A stretch of 64,000 nucleotides of DNA, from positions 3,410,001-3,474,000 of the forward strand of contig CAXXXS010000001.1 in assembly GCA_963665085.2 (NCBI GenBank), in the 5' to 3' direction. Each line of letters starts with the position of its first letter. The first letter of the stretch is position 1. Under the pieces are notes generated by a model that saw only the letters and a list, made by a program, of their open reading frames with translations, had not been told where the DNA came from and searched no databases. This document shows positions 36,308-46,800 of this stretch, one piece after another. Position numbers and translations under genes: made by a program. The DNA comes from G963665085 sp963665085. Its GTDB lineage: Bacteria > Bacteroidota > Bacteroidia > Bacteroidales > JAAAOM01.

Positions 36308-37411
36308 ATGTTAGATTACAGAGACCAGATACAAAGCATTTACGATTTTCTGAAACGCTCCGAAGCTGAACAGAAATATCCATACGCCTATGAAATCTAC
36401 CTGATGACAGGGATTGACGAGACGGCTCTCACATCGAGAACCTCCGGAACCAAGAAATTCAATCAGGATATTGAGAATGCCGTTGAGAAATCAAAACAGG
36501 CACACGGAATTTTACGGGTTGACGTGTATGGAGGGAAAAGCCACAACGCAAAAAAGCTCAACACTTACACAGTTAACGTAAGCGGATTGCTTGCTCCCCA
36601 AAAACCGCAGCTTGAAAAGTCCGAAATACAGACCATGATTAAGGAAGAAATGAAGCTCATCACACCGTCTCAGAACGGTTTGGGCGATTTAAACAACATC
36701 ATGGGATTGCTTACCGGAAGCGGTGACGGCTCAAAGGGTGTTGAGGGGCTTTTCGGGTTGTTCAATACCATTACAGGGAACAACAAGGAACTGGACAGGA
36801 TTGCCTACCAGAAACAGTTGGACGACTTTAAGTACGAAACCCGTTTCAATACCCTGCAAGATAAGTACGAACAGCTCCGTACCGAAAATGCAGAGCTTCG
36901 TGTGGAGAAAGACCAATTCCAACGTGAAAACAGGGAACTGAAAACCGAAAAAACAGACTTGGAAAACCGATTGGCAGGCTATGCCCCGAATGAAATTATG
37001 AAACGGGTCGCCATTGGTGCAGTCGCCACGCTTGGAGGACGGTTGTTGACCAACAGCCCAAAAACGGCACAGCTTTTCGGATTGACAGCAAACGAACTCA
37101 AAGGAGCTTTGGGAATGCTTGAAGAAGCCGAAGAAGAAAGCTCTGTTATCCCTGAAACCAATGTTGAAATCAACGAAATAGGTTCGCCTAAGACACCGGA
37201 AGAAAAGCAAAAGGCTCTTATCATTAAAAACCTTTCGGAAGCCCTTGCTACTTGGGAATTACAGGACGTTGCCAAAATAGCCAACATCGTTGGCTTATGC
37301 CTTGACCGTGCCGAGCTGATAAATAAAACGCTTGAGTTTTTAAGCCATTCCATGAAAGGGATGGAATCAGCCGATAACGGGGAATCAGATAATGAAAGTA
37401 TTGAAGATTAA
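36308..37411 (+). CDS. Coiled-coil putative scaffold protein, 367 aa
   Basis: Residues 1-100 are a small globular N-terminus with 'AYEIYLMTGIDETAL'. About 185-245 form a strong heptad coiled coil ('LQDKYEQLRTENAELRVEKDQFQ'), followed by a Gly/Ala-rich amphipathic segment ('AIGAVATLGGRLLT') and a helical C-terminus. I start at ATG 36308. Coiled-coil proteins in the middle of structural blocks often act as scaffolds or as parts of internal machinery. No homologue is recognised. Confidence 0.45.
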   Translation: MLDYRDQIQSIYDFLKRSEAEQKYPYAYEIYLMTGIDETALTSRTSGTKKFNQDIENAVEKSKQAHGILRVDVYGGKSHNAKKLNTYTVNVSGLLAPQKPQLEKSEIQTMIKEEMKLITPSQNGLGDLNNIMGLLTGSGDGSKGVEGLFGLFNTITGNNKELDRIAYQKQLDDFKYETRFNTLQDKYEQLRTENAELRVEKDQFQRENRELKTEKTDLENRLAGYAPNEIMKRVAIGAVATLGGRLLTNSPKTAQLFGLTANELKGALGMLEEAEEESSVIPETNVEINEIGSPKTPEEKQKALIIKNLSEALATWELQDVAKIANIVGLCLDRAELINKTLEFLSHSMKGMESADNGESDNESIED

Positions 37412-37423
37412 AGCAGAACGACA

Positions 37424-37600
37424 ATGAGAAAGTTCAAAATAGGAATCACCATCGAGGCAGAAACGCCCGAAAAGGTTCAAAAAGTTGGAAACCTCTTGCA
37501 GGTTGCAGTCAATAAAGTGGAACAGGAAGACATTATCCTCCTGTTGGAAAAGGTAGCCAAGAACCCTAAGATAGTTAAAACAGCATTGAAGTTTATCTGA
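37424..37600 (+). CDS. 58-aa protein between scaffold and annexin-like genes
   Basis: Starts 'MRKFKIGITIEAETPEKVQKVG' and ends '...NPKIVKTALKFI'. A beta-alpha-beta-like pattern with one likely amphipathic helix. Its stop overlaps the next ATG (TGATG at 37598-37602), which is strong evidence of a real translationally coupled gene. Function unknown. Confidence 0.6.
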   Translation: MRKFKIGITIEAETPEKVQKVGNLLQVAVNKVEQEDIILLLEKVAKNPKIVKTALKFI

Positions 37601-38076
37601 TGGAGTTACAGCAAGCAAATAAGGCAGCTTTGATAGCAACGGGGATTAAATACGGTATTCCCGTAGTTGCTATTGGTGTAGGTATTCTTTTGATAAGACG
37701 GGCTATAAAAAAGAAAGCTAATCCAGACGGTACTTCTTCAAGGGTTGCCCCGTCAATCAAGGATACCGTCATTCAAAAAGAGAACTTGACCATTTCAGCC
37801 TCTGATGCAGCTCTTTTTGCTAATACGCTCTATGGTGCTATGCTTGATTTCGGGACGGATGAAAAGACCATTTACAGCATCATGGATAAGATAAATACCA
37901 AGGATGACATGCTATTGGTGATTAAAACCTTCGGGATGAAGCAATACCTGTGGGGTACACGGGCTGCATTCATTGGACAGGATTACAACCTGATTGGCTG
38001 GCTCCGCTTTGAGCTTGATGACAAAGAGATTGAAAAGATAAAGCCAAAGTTCGACCAGTGGGGCATTCCGCTATAA
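37600..38076 (+). CDS. Membrane-anchored annexin-repeat-like protein, 158 aa
   Basis: A transmembrane helix at about 12-30 ('IKYGIPVVAIGVGILLI') is followed by a basic stop-transfer stretch. The C-terminal 90 residues contain 'DFGTDEKTIYSIMDKINTKDDML', reminiscent of the annexin repeat consensus (G-T-D-E-x-x-I), although the rest of the annexin fold is not obvious. One TM helix facing a soluble domain is shared with 38090-38713, suggesting both are anchored in the same membrane, host or virion. Confidence 0.5.
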   Translation: MELQQANKAALIATGIKYGIPVVAIGVGILLIRRAIKKKANPDGTSSRVAPSIKDTVIQKENLTISASDAALFANTLYGAMLDFGTDEKTIYSIMDKINTKDDMLLVIKTFGMKQYLWGTRAAFIGQDYNLIGWLRFELDDKEIEKIKPKFDQWGIPL

Positions 38077-38089
38077 GACAGCTAAAGTT

Positions 38090-38713
38090 ATGGAAGCAAA
38101 GAAAAAGAAGATATTATTTATTTCGGGAGGGGTGTTGACCACCGGGGCAATAGTAACCACCATGTTGCTGATTCGCAGAAGAAACCGCAGGAAACGTGGA
38201 CTATTGCCTCCAAGTGGTTCAGGAACCGGGGCATCCAATATCCTGACCACAAACAACAATGCCCTGCCTCCTGATTTTCAGAATTGGGAAGGCGGTAATA
38301 CTTACATGTTCAATGCACCAAGGGGAATCAGGAACAACAATCCGGGAAACCTGATTTACACCAATATCAAGTGGAACGGTAAACTGCCCAAAGAGCAAAA
38401 CAAAGACAGGCGGTTTGAAATGTTCATTGCTCCGGTTTATGGTGTCCGAGCCATGATTAAAGACCTCAAAAACGATATTGAGAAAGGCAAAAGTACAGTA
38501 CCCCAACTCATTGAAGAATACGCCCCAAGGTTTGAGAACAATACCGATGCTTATATCGAGGCGGTTTGCAAGGATTTAAAGGTCAGCCGTACAGCGAAGC
38601 TGTTGCCAACCAAAAACACCTTGCGGCTGCTTGTGCATTCCATAAGCAAGGTTGAAAACGGGGCAAACTACATCACCAATGAGCTATTTGACAAGGCTTA
38701 TGCCATGATTTAA
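38090..38713 (+). CDS. Membrane-anchored peptidoglycan hydrolase-like virion protein, 207 aa
   Basis: N-terminal TM helix (about 7-27, 'ILFISGGVLTTGAIVTTMLLI') with a basic cluster 'RRRNRRKR'. The soluble domain carries 'APRGIRNNNPGNLIYTNIKWNG' (about 80-101), the R-N-N-N-P-x-N-I/L signature of phage structural lysins in the lysozyme-like superfamily, then 'FEMFIAPVYGVRAMIKDL'. It would locally degrade peptidoglycan during genome entry. A membrane-anchored lysin is what internal-membrane viruses such as tectiviruses carry. The parallel is inference. Confidence 0.65.
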   Translation: MEAKKKKILFISGGVLTTGAIVTTMLLIRRRNRRKRGLLPPSGSGTGASNILTTNNNALPPDFQNWEGGNTYMFNAPRGIRNNNPGNLIYTNIKWNGKLPKEQNKDRRFEMFIAPVYGVRAMIKDLKNDIEKGKSTVPQLIEEYAPRFENNTDAYIEAVCKDLKVSRTAKLLPTKNTLRLLVHSISKVENGANYITNELFDKAYAMI

Positions 38714-38733
38714 TAACAGTTAAAATTTTTGAT

Positions 38734-40908
38734 ATGCCAACAATAAAGATGTTCAGCGGTACTCCACCGCTACTGAAAAAAGGTGAATGGGCCAGCGATG
38801 GCAACTATGCGTATTTGGGAATGGAAAACGGGGAATACAAAGTATTTCAGGGCGTGTTTGATTTGAGTAAATCCCAAAAGGTTTCAGGCTTTAAATACAG
38901 CCTCGACCAAAAGGCAATTATCGTTCCTTCAGGTACTCCATTTTCAAAACTTCAAACGCTGTTCAATACCCTGCCAAAAGCATTGAAATACCATACCGAT
39001 ACCAAGGCAAGTATCGACATCATGTTTGAGGATGGCACATATATCAACGATTTGGGAACTTACCTTGTATTGCGTGATTTTTCCTATCAGTTAAACATCA
39101 AATCTTTGAGCAATAAGACTGACGGTATTATCGGAACGTATGTTAAACCTGTAATTTTCCAAAGCGATAAAGCCATTGAGATATACAACAGTGCCATCAA
39201 CTTCTCAGATATTCGCTTTGAATATTTCGATGCCGAAAATGGTGCTATTGCCTACCTGAACAGCACAGCAAATATTGATGATTGCTGCTTTGATGCAAAA
39301 GTTGCCCAATCCTGTGTATTTGACAGGGGCTACAACAAGATAGTATTCTCCGACACCTATTTCAAGATGAACCGTGACGTTCAGGACGCTATCCTGGATA
39401 AAGCTTCGGTTGGTTCTTTCATCAATATTGCCCGTTCAAAGTCTGCACCTGATTTCAGACCTAAAACCATTGTGAAATCATTAAGCGGTGGTATGATTAT
39501 CGCCGGGAATGTGGAAGACCTTTTGATAGCGGAGAAAAGCCCTGTGTATATGCCCAATGGCGGTATTGAGATACATGGCGGTTTTGTGACCGACCCTGAC
39601 GGGAATATTGATATTTCAGTTCCGACAAAGCTTTCACAGTTGGAAAACGACCTGAACCTGACCAATGACTATACCCAGCTTGAGAATAAACCGACAACCA
39701 TTTCTTCGGAACAGGCAACGGCAATCGAAGCTTCCAAGTCAAAGAACAGCTACCCCAAAGCAGATGCTGATAAATTGGCAACCATTGAGCAAGGGGCTAC
39801 GGTTGGAGCTGACTGGAATACCAATATTCAGAATAAACCTGTCACCATTTCACCTGAACAGGCACAAGCTATTGAAGCTAACACTTCAAAAAGAACTTAT
39901 CCCGAAGCGGATGAGCAAAAGCTCACAGGTATTGAAGCCAACGCAACGGTCGGTGCAGATTGGGAAAGCAATGTGCAGAATAAGCCTGTTACTATCAGTA
40001 CCCAACAGGCTGCCGAAATAGAGGCTAACAATCAGAAAAGAACCTATCCTGAAACGGATGAACAGAAATTGGCAGGTATCGAGGCAAATGCAACGGTCGG
40101 TGCTGACTGGGAAACAAATATCCAAAACAAGCCCGTTACCATTTCCCCTGAACAGGCACAAGCCATCGAAGCCAATACAGCAAAAAGAACTTATCCCGAA
40201 ACGGACGAACAAAAGCTTGCAGGTATTGAAGCAAATGCAACGGTTGGTGCGGATTGGGAAACAAATATTCAGAATAAACCTGTTACCATTTCACCCGAAC
40301 AGGCAGATGCAATTGAAGCTAATACCGCTAAAAGAAGCTATCCTGAAACGGATGAACAGAAGTTGGCAGGTATTGAGGCTAATGCAACGGTTGGTGCTGA
40401 TTGGGAAACCAATGTTCAGAACAAACCTGTTACCATTTCGCAGGAACAGGCAGAAGCTATTGAAGCAAATACAGCCAAAAGAACTTATCCAGAAACGGAT
40501 GAACAGAAGTTGGCAGGTATAGAGGCTAATGCAACGGTTGGTGCAGATTGGGAGACAAATATCCAAAACAAGCCCGTAACCATATCACCAGAACAGGCAG
40601 CATCCATTGAAACAAACAGCCAAAAGAACAGCTATCCACAGGCAGATGCGGAGAAACTGGCAGGTATTCAGGAAGGTGCAACCGCAGGTGCAGACTGGCT
40701 GACCAACGTGGCAAATAAACCGACCAAACTGAGCGATTTTGAAAATGACCTTGATTCATCGCAGAGTGCAGGAGCTGACTGGAATACAAACTTGCAGAAT
40801 ATCCCTGCCATTCTTACGGAATTTATTACAGCCCTCACCAATGCAGGTGTTACGCATTTTGATATTGTTGGAGACGGCTCAGTTTTAAGGTTAAAGAACA
40901 ACGTTTAA
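38734..40908 (+). CDS. Fibre/spike protein with 49-residue repeats, 724 aa
   Basis: Residues 1-300 look like a right-handed beta-helix/pectate-lyase-type domain ('IEIYNSAINFSDIRFEYFD', 'GAIAYLNSTANIDDCCFD'), common in receptor-binding proteins. Residues about 316-665 hold eight copies of a unit with 'NIQNKPVTISPEQAQAIEAN' and 'YPETDEQKLAGIEANATVG'. The C-terminus has 'ALTNAGVTHFDIVGDGSVL'. This is typical of trimeric fibre shafts. As the largest surface-like protein of the virion block it is the best candidate for host attachment. Confidence 0.65.
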   Translation: MPTIKMFSGTPPLLKKGEWASDGNYAYLGMENGEYKVFQGVFDLSKSQKVSGFKYSLDQKAIIVPSGTPFSKLQTLFNTLPKALKYHTDTKASIDIMFEDGTYINDLGTYLVLRDFSYQLNIKSLSNKTDGIIGTYVKPVIFQSDKAIEIYNSAINFSDIRFEYFDAENGAIAYLNSTANIDDCCFDAKVAQSCVFDRGYNKIVFSDTYFKMNRDVQDAILDKASVGSFINIARSKSAPDFRPKTIVKSLSGGMIIAGNVEDLLIAEKSPVYMPNGGIEIHGGFVTDPDGNIDISVPTKLSQLENDLNLTNDYTQLENKPTTISSEQATAIEASKSKNSYPKADADKLATIEQGATVGADWNTNIQNKPVTISPEQAQAIEANTSKRTYPEADEQKLTGIEANATVGADWESNVQNKPVTISTQQAAEIEANNQKRTYPETDEQKLAGIEANATVGADWETNIQNKPVTISPEQAQAIEANTAKRTYPETDEQKLAGIEANATVGADWETNIQNKPVTISPEQADAIEANTAKRSYPETDEQKLAGIEANATVGADWETNVQNKPVTISQEQAEAIEANTAKRTYPETDEQKLAGIEANATVGADWETNIQNKPVTISPEQAASIETNSQKNSYPQADAEKLAGIQEGATAGADWLTNVANKPTKLSDFENDLDSSQSAGADWNTNLQNIPAILTEFITALTNAGVTHFDIVGDGSVLRLKNNV
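39685..40737 (+). repeat. Tandem coding repeats, period 147 bp
   Basis: Units start near 39685, 39829, 39976, 40123, 40270, 40417, 40564 and 40711. From the second unit on the spacing is exactly 147 bp (49 codons). Inner units are very similar at DNA level, a substrate for recombination that would change fibre length. Confidence 0.8.
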
Positions 40909-40918
40909 CGGGAAAGCC

Positions 40919-41419
40919 ATGAAAACAGCAGTTATTTCAGCTCTTTTAGTCGGGTTTATTTCCCTCTGTATCTACCTTCAGGTGATTGTTGCAGAATTTG
41001 GAATACGCAAGTCAATTTCCGACAGCAATTACTTCCTGAAAAAACCATTCAAATTAATGTTTGAACTGGTTATGTGGATTTGCGGTCTTGTTATCATTTT
41101 TACAGGCATCTACCTTAGAAAAACCCCTCAATGGTGGATAATCGGAGGCGGTATCGGTATTTTTCTGGTCGGTGTATTTTCTGACTTTAAGCGTAACCTA
41201 TTTCTAAGAATTGCACATTATATCTCTGCAATCACCGGATTTGCTATGCTCGGCTTGAGCTTCTGGCTGAATCTTGGCTGTAACACATACTCATCGGTTA
41301 TAGCAGTTTCTGCAATGCTTGCAGGACTATTAGGGCGTAAGCGTATATGGTGTCTTGAGATTACAATGTCGGTTGAGATTTTTGCAGGGCTTTTCTTCTT
41401 TGCTCACACTTTAATGTAG
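40919..41419 (+). CDS. Multi-pass membrane protein, 166 aa
   Basis: Four to five hydrophobic segments: 'AVISALLVGFISLCIYLQVIV', 'LVMWICGLVIIFTGIYL', 'WWIIGGGIGIFLVGVF', 'YISAITGFAMLGLSFWL' and a final one. There is no catalytic motif and no family I know. It lies 10 bp after the fibre gene and 6 bp before the methyltransferase gene, closing the putative virion block. It could be a virion-membrane protein. Confidence 0.55.
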   Translation: MKTAVISALLVGFISLCIYLQVIVAEFGIRKSISDSNYFLKKPFKLMFELVMWICGLVIIFTGIYLRKTPQWWIIGGGIGIFLVGVFSDFKRNLFLRIAHYISAITGFAMLGLSFWLNLGCNTYSSVIAVSAMLAGLLGRKRIWCLEITMSVEIFAGLFFFAHTLM

Positions 41420-41425
41420 GAACGG

Positions 41426-43198
41426 GTGGATAAGAAGGGCTACATATCACAGATAAGGGAGGATTTACGCAATGGGGTTCGCCATACGAAAGTTAGCATT
41501 GAAAACCTTGGTAAAAAGTACGGTATTGAAAACAAGAACCTGGTTAAAGAATTTACTGAACTTGCCATCGTTCTCAATGCCCGTGATATTGCTCAGAGCA
41601 GTTCCTTTTCAGTTTATGAAAAGTACCTTGATATTGTCAGCCTTTACCAATCGCAGGTAAACTTATCCATGCGGACAAGCATGAGCGTACTCATGCAGCA
41701 ATATTCCACACCTGCACCGATTTCATTTTTGGCATCGAGCTATGTATTAAAGCGTGACAGCCTTTCGGGGTATAAAGCATTCAAAAACATTGTCAAAGGC
41801 GGTTCAAAAGGTAAAATTGTCGGCAATGCACACCTGCATCCTGAAAAGACAGCTCCGCTTTATTTAGAGCCATCGGCAGGTAACGGATTGTTGACTATTG
41901 CCCTGCCGTATCACCTGACCCATGTAAACGAACTGGACGATGTTCGGTTGAGCAACCTGAAAGAACAGCCTTTTGCAAAGGTATCGAGCTGGGATGCACT
42001 TCATCCTCCTTATGCTTACCAAAGAAAGTTTGACGGTGTAGTTACCAATCCCCCGTTTGGTGCATTAAACGAACCGATGATGTTCGGCAAGTTTAAAATC
42101 AAACGGCTTGAACATGCCATGTGCCTAAAAGCCCTGCAATGTATGAAAGATAACGGCAGGGCTGCCATCATCATAGGCGGTCATACTTCTTGGGATGAAC
42201 AAGGCAGGGTTACTGCCGGGCATAACCGTATTTTCCTGAATTACCTATTCCACTTCTACCATGTAGAGGATATAATCCCCATTAACGGCAAAAAGCTCTA
42301 TTCCCGTCAGGGTACTTCATTTGACACGAGGCTTATCCTGATTAACGGGGCAAAGTTCAAACCTGATGGTGCAGCTCCATTGAAAAATACATTGCATTCA
42401 ACTGTGGTTAACAGCCATGAGGAACTTTGGGACAGGGTTGGCTTGACCAAATCAGACGACAATATGAATAAAATCAAACTCCGGGCAAAAGCCATCCTGA
42501 TAAAGCAAAAACAGTTTACGCTTGGCAATATCTCATCAAGCCGTCCGCTTCGCATTTTGGTTGCTTGTGAGGAAAGTCAAACGGTTACCCAAGCTCTTAG
42601 AAAAAGAGGTCATCAGGCATTTAGCTGTGATATTCTGCCGACTACGGGAAAGAATCCCGAATGGCATATCCAGGATGATGTATTGAACCACCTTGATAAA
42701 GGTTGGGATATGATGATTGCTTTTCCTCCATGTACTTACCTGACAGTTTCAGGCAACGCATGGATGGACGACCCTGAAAGGCAGAAGCAACGCAAAAAGG
42801 CATTGACGTTTGTAAGAAAACTCATGCTGGCTCCAATTAATATGATTGCCATAGAAAACCCTGTCGGGGTTATCAGTACTCAAATACGCAAACCCGACCA
42901 GATTGTGCAGCCTTATCACTTTGGGGATAAAGCCAAGAAAACAACCTGTTTGTGGCTCAAAAACCTGCCGATGTTAAAGCCAACCAAGGTAATTGATGAA
43001 AACCTGTTGGATTACAAATATTGGTTTGACAAAAAGAAAAGGCGTTGGAGACGGCAACCGCTTTGGTATTACAAAGCAAGGGATTTAGCTCCCGATGAGA
43101 GACGCAGGGTACGGAGCAAAACATTTCAGGGAATTGCCGATGCTATGGCAAACCAATGGACGGCTGCTGCAAAGCATAAACAATATAAATCCGCCTAA
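41426..43198 (+). CDS. Two-domain DNA methyltransferase, 590 aa
   Basis: The N-terminal domain has a SAM-binding 'LEPSAGNGLLTIALPY' (about 150) and catalytic 'TNPPFGAL' (about 208), as in N6-adenine/N4-cytosine methyltransferases. The C-terminal domain ('ILVACEESQTVTQALRKRGH' near 375, 'AFPPCTYL' near 432) resembles phage cytosine-C5-type methyltransferase-like proteins, with the Cys in a PPC motif. The domains are joined by the motif KLRAKAILIKQKQ (about 350-362), found at the C-terminus of three neighbouring proteins. Starts at GTG 41426; no nearer ATG fits. Probably protects element DNA from restriction. Confidence 0.7.
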   Translation: MDKKGYISQIREDLRNGVRHTKVSIENLGKKYGIENKNLVKEFTELAIVLNARDIAQSSSFSVYEKYLDIVSLYQSQVNLSMRTSMSVLMQQYSTPAPISFLASSYVLKRDSLSGYKAFKNIVKGGSKGKIVGNAHLHPEKTAPLYLEPSAGNGLLTIALPYHLTHVNELDDVRLSNLKEQPFAKVSSWDALHPPYAYQRKFDGVVTNPPFGALNEPMMFGKFKIKRLEHAMCLKALQCMKDNGRAAIIIGGHTSWDEQGRVTAGHNRIFLNYLFHFYHVEDIIPINGKKLYSRQGTSFDTRLILINGAKFKPDGAAPLKNTLHSTVVNSHEELWDRVGLTKSDDNMNKIKLRAKAILIKQKQFTLGNISSSRPLRILVACEESQTVTQALRKRGHQAFSCDILPTTGKNPEWHIQDDVLNHLDKGWDMMIAFPPCTYLTVSGNAWMDDPERQKQRKKALTFVRKLMLAPINMIAIENPVGVISTQIRKPDQIVQPYHFGDKAKKTTCLWLKNLPMLKPTKVIDENLLDYKYWFDKKKRRWRRQPLWYYKARDLAPDERRRVRSKTFQGIADAMANQWTAAAKHKQYKSA

Positions 43199-43200
43199 CC

Positions 43201-43878
43201 ATGAAGAAAGTGTTGAACTTATATAGTGGTTTGGGCGGTAACCGCAGGTATTGGCAAAATGTGAGCGTTACTGCCGTAGAAAATAACGAGCAAATTGCTT
43301 CGGTATATCAAAAGCAGTTCCCACAGGACAAACTGATAATTGCTGATGCACATTCCTATCTGGTAAAGCATTTCCGTGAATATGATTTTATATGGAGCAG
43401 TCCGCCTTGCCAGAGCCACAGCAAGATGATGAGAGCGACAAGGCATACCATCAATACATATCCTGATTTAAGACTATATGAAGAAATTCTGTTGCTGAAA
43501 TACTTCTTTAAAGGCAATTGGACAGTTGAAAACGTTGCTCCATACTACGAACCTTTGGTTGAGCCAACGATTAAAATCGGCAGGCATTTGTTCTGGAGCA
43601 ATTATTCCATTGCTCCTTTTTCTGCACCTGAACTGAAAGGCTTTTTCTCGGCAACACCTGATGAGTTAAAGAAATGGCTGGGCTACAACTATAAAGGGAA
43701 CATTTACTACAAAGGCAATCACGATGCAGGTCAGGTACTCCGCAATTGTGTCCATCCCGATTTGGGGCTTCATGTTTTCAACGAATCACGAAACACTTCT
43801 GGTAAGGCTCACAGCACAGCCCGAATAAAGTCAAAAGCAATCACCATTAAACAGATGCAGTATGAAGTCAGATATTAA
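43201..43878 (+). CDS. Cytosine-C5 DNA methyltransferase-like protein, 225 aa
   Basis: Starts 'VLNLYSGLGGN' (motif I) and has 'SSPPCQSHS' near residue 68 with the catalytic Cys, then 'TVENVAPYY' (ENV-like motif VI). The protein is short for a complete C5 methyltransferase, with no clear target-recognition domain, so it may be non-specific, a pyrimidine-modifying enzyme or dependent on a partner. It ends in 'RIKSKAITIKQMQYEVRY', the shared KAI-x-IKQ-x-Q motif. Its stop overlaps the next gene by 17 bp. Confidence 0.7.
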   Translation: MKKVLNLYSGLGGNRRYWQNVSVTAVENNEQIASVYQKQFPQDKLIIADAHSYLVKHFREYDFIWSSPPCQSHSKMMRATRHTINTYPDLRLYEEILLLKYFFKGNWTVENVAPYYEPLVEPTIKIGRHLFWSNYSIAPFSAPELKGFFSATPDELKKWLGYNYKGNIYYKGNHDAGQVLRNCVHPDLGLHVFNESRNTSGKAHSTARIKSKAITIKQMQYEVRY

Positions 43879-46800
43879 ATTTTGCAAAAACAGTATAACA
43901 GTAAAATTCGGCAATACTCCGCCTAAACATATATCATCAAGACTTATTGAATTAGGTTTTGAATCGACAAACAACAAGAGCTTTGTCCGCACCCAAAAGC
44001 TTGCCCAAAACGAGCATGAGTACCTGCAAGGTATGTTTGGGCATAAAGGTTTGGGCATGGCATATATCCCGGCAGCCGAAAAAGGTTTTATCCTGGACAC
44101 AACTGTACCCGACAGTATGGGGCATGAAATGCACATCGCCATTCGTAAAATCAAAAAGAGTATCGGGATGCCTTTGTTTGACTTTGTAGCCCGTAAGCTT
44201 GATTACGACAATGACGAACTGGTAAAAGCATTGAGCTGTGAACAGATTGATGCGGTATCGCTGGCAATTTACAACATTGAAAAGCGTGGACAGGGAATAA
44301 TTGTCGGCGACCAGACAGGTATCGGCAAAGGCAGAACCGCAGCAGCTCTTATCCGCTATGGTGTAAAACAAGGCTTGCAACCTGTTTTCCTTTCCGAAAA
44401 GCCGAACCTGTTTACCGACCTGTACCGTGACCTTTCTGATATTGGAAGCTCTGCTCTGGTACCGTTTATTGTGAATACCAAAGAAAGCAAAACCGACATC
44501 AAGGACAAAAACGGTGAGGTTGTGTATTCAGCTCCTGAAAAGCCAACTCAGGAACGCATTATCAAGAACCAAAACGTACCCGGCAATTACAACTTTGTTT
44601 GTGCTACTTATTCCCAATTCAATCAGCCAAAGAAACCTGCAAAACAGGAGTTTCTTAGCTCTGTTTCAGATGGCAATATCATCATTATGGACGAAGCTCA
44701 CAATGCTTCGGGAAGCTCCAATACAGGTGAGTTCATGCAGGACGTTTTAAGGCAGACCAAAGGTGTCTGTTTCCTTTCGGCAACCTTTGCCAAACGACCT
44801 GATAATATGCCCATCTACGCTCAAAAAACATCAATGAGCGATGCCAATATGAGCAAAGAGGATTTGGTGGAAGCCATCACCAAAGGCGGTGTTGCATTGC
44901 AGGAGATACTGGCAGCTCAATTGGTTTCGGAGGGTCAGATGATTAGGCGTGAACGTTCTTTTGAGGGCGTAGAAGTCAATTATATCGAGCTGAAAGAAAA
45001 AGCACAGGAACAGGCTGGAATTGCTGATAAAATAACCTTAATAATCCGTGATATAATCGGGTTTCAGGAAAAGTACATCAACAAGCAGGTTGAACAGCTT
45101 GATAAGATAGCAGCAGCCGAAAGCAAGGAAGTGGAAACCCGGAAAGGAACTGAGAAAGCAGGGGTTGATAATATCCCGTATTTCTCTAAGGTTTTCAATG
45201 TCATCAACCAGCTCCTTTTCAGCCTCAATGCTTCGGACGTGGCAGACCATGCCATCAAACGGCTCAAAGAGGGCAAAAAGCCTGTTATTGCCTTTGCCTC
45301 TACAATGGGAAGTTTCCTTGAAGATATGGCAAAGCCCGATGATATTATAAATGGCGACTTTTCTTCGGTTTTGGAGAAAGGGCTTGACAGCGTTCTGCGT
45401 TATACCGAAAAGGATATTGACGGGCAAAGCGAAGGCAAAACCTTTAATATTTCTGATTTGTCGGAAGAAGCTCAATATGCCTACCGTGATATTTTAAAAC
45501 GCATCGAACAAGCTTCCACAGGCATTACCATCAGTCCGCTTGATTTAATCATCCAAAAGATAAAGGATGCCGGGTATTCCGTTGGTGAGGTAACAGGACG
45601 TAAGCTTTGTGTTCAGTACAATTCAACCAAGAAAGGGAACACAGCTGCATTGGTATTGAACCGAAAAAAGGAAAACACGGCAGACCTTTTCAGGCAGTTC
45701 AACGACAATGAAATCGACTGTTTGCTGATTAACCAGAGCGGTTCAACAGGAGCTTCGGCACATGCCATTGTAACCGATAAAGTACCTGCCGAAAAGGTAA
45801 AACAGCGTGTGATGGTCATTCTTCAACCGGAGCTGAACATCAATACCGAAATCCAAAAACGTGGGCGAATCAACCGCACAGGCCAGATAATGAAACCGAT
45901 TTACGATTACATTATCTCATCCATCCCTGCACAGAAGCGGTTTATGATGATGCTCAAAAAGAAGCTGAAATCATTGGATGCCAATACCACTTCCAACCAA
46001 AAGAACAGCAAATCACAATTGGAATCCGATGACTTTCTGAATAAGTACGGTGACAAGGTGGTACGCCAATACATGCTGGAAAATCCCGAACTGAATAAAG
46101 CCTTGGATAATCCTTTGAAATTTGAGGGTAAAGACAGCGATGAAACCCCATCCGAAGGCGATGCTTCAAAGGTAACAGGTCGTGTGGCAGTATTGTCGGT
46201 TAAGGAACAGGAGAAATTTTATCAGGAAGTAATTGAGCGGTACAACGATTACGTGGAGTACCTCAAACAAGCCGATGAGTACGACCTTGAAGTGGAAGTC
46301 CTCGACCTGAAAGCCGAAACGCTCGACAGGCGTGTTGTGATTGCAGGGAAAGGCGGTCGCTCTGTTTTCGGCAATGATACCTATCTTGAAAAATGTGAGT
46401 GCAATGTGCTTAAAAAGCCATATATCAAGGCAGAGCTTGAAAAACTCATCCAAAAGCACCTGAACGGGAAACATGCCGACAGCATTTCTGAAGAAATCAT
46501 TTCGGCACACGAAAAGCATGTTCAGGTTAAACTTACAGAGGATATTAAAGAAGTTGAAACCAAGTACAAGGAACTGATAGCGGATATTCCCAACGAAAAA
46601 GCCTATCAGAAAATCCCTGTATTTGACAAGGCTGCACAGAATGCCTACATGGATGAACGTGTCGAGGAACTGAAAACGGCTGAATCGGAATCCATCACAC
46701 GGTTAAAGACACAGAGCGAAAACCGCAAAACATACCTGAACAGTTTCTTCCGGTTCTTTAAAACTGGACACGGTTATTATTACCCAGCAGTCAGTTTTGA

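Noticed and set aside
39685..40737. Regular 147-bp repeats that could suggest a CRISPR array
   Set aside because: They are in frame inside a 724-aa protein, the repeats are adjacent without unique spacers, and no cas genes are nearby.
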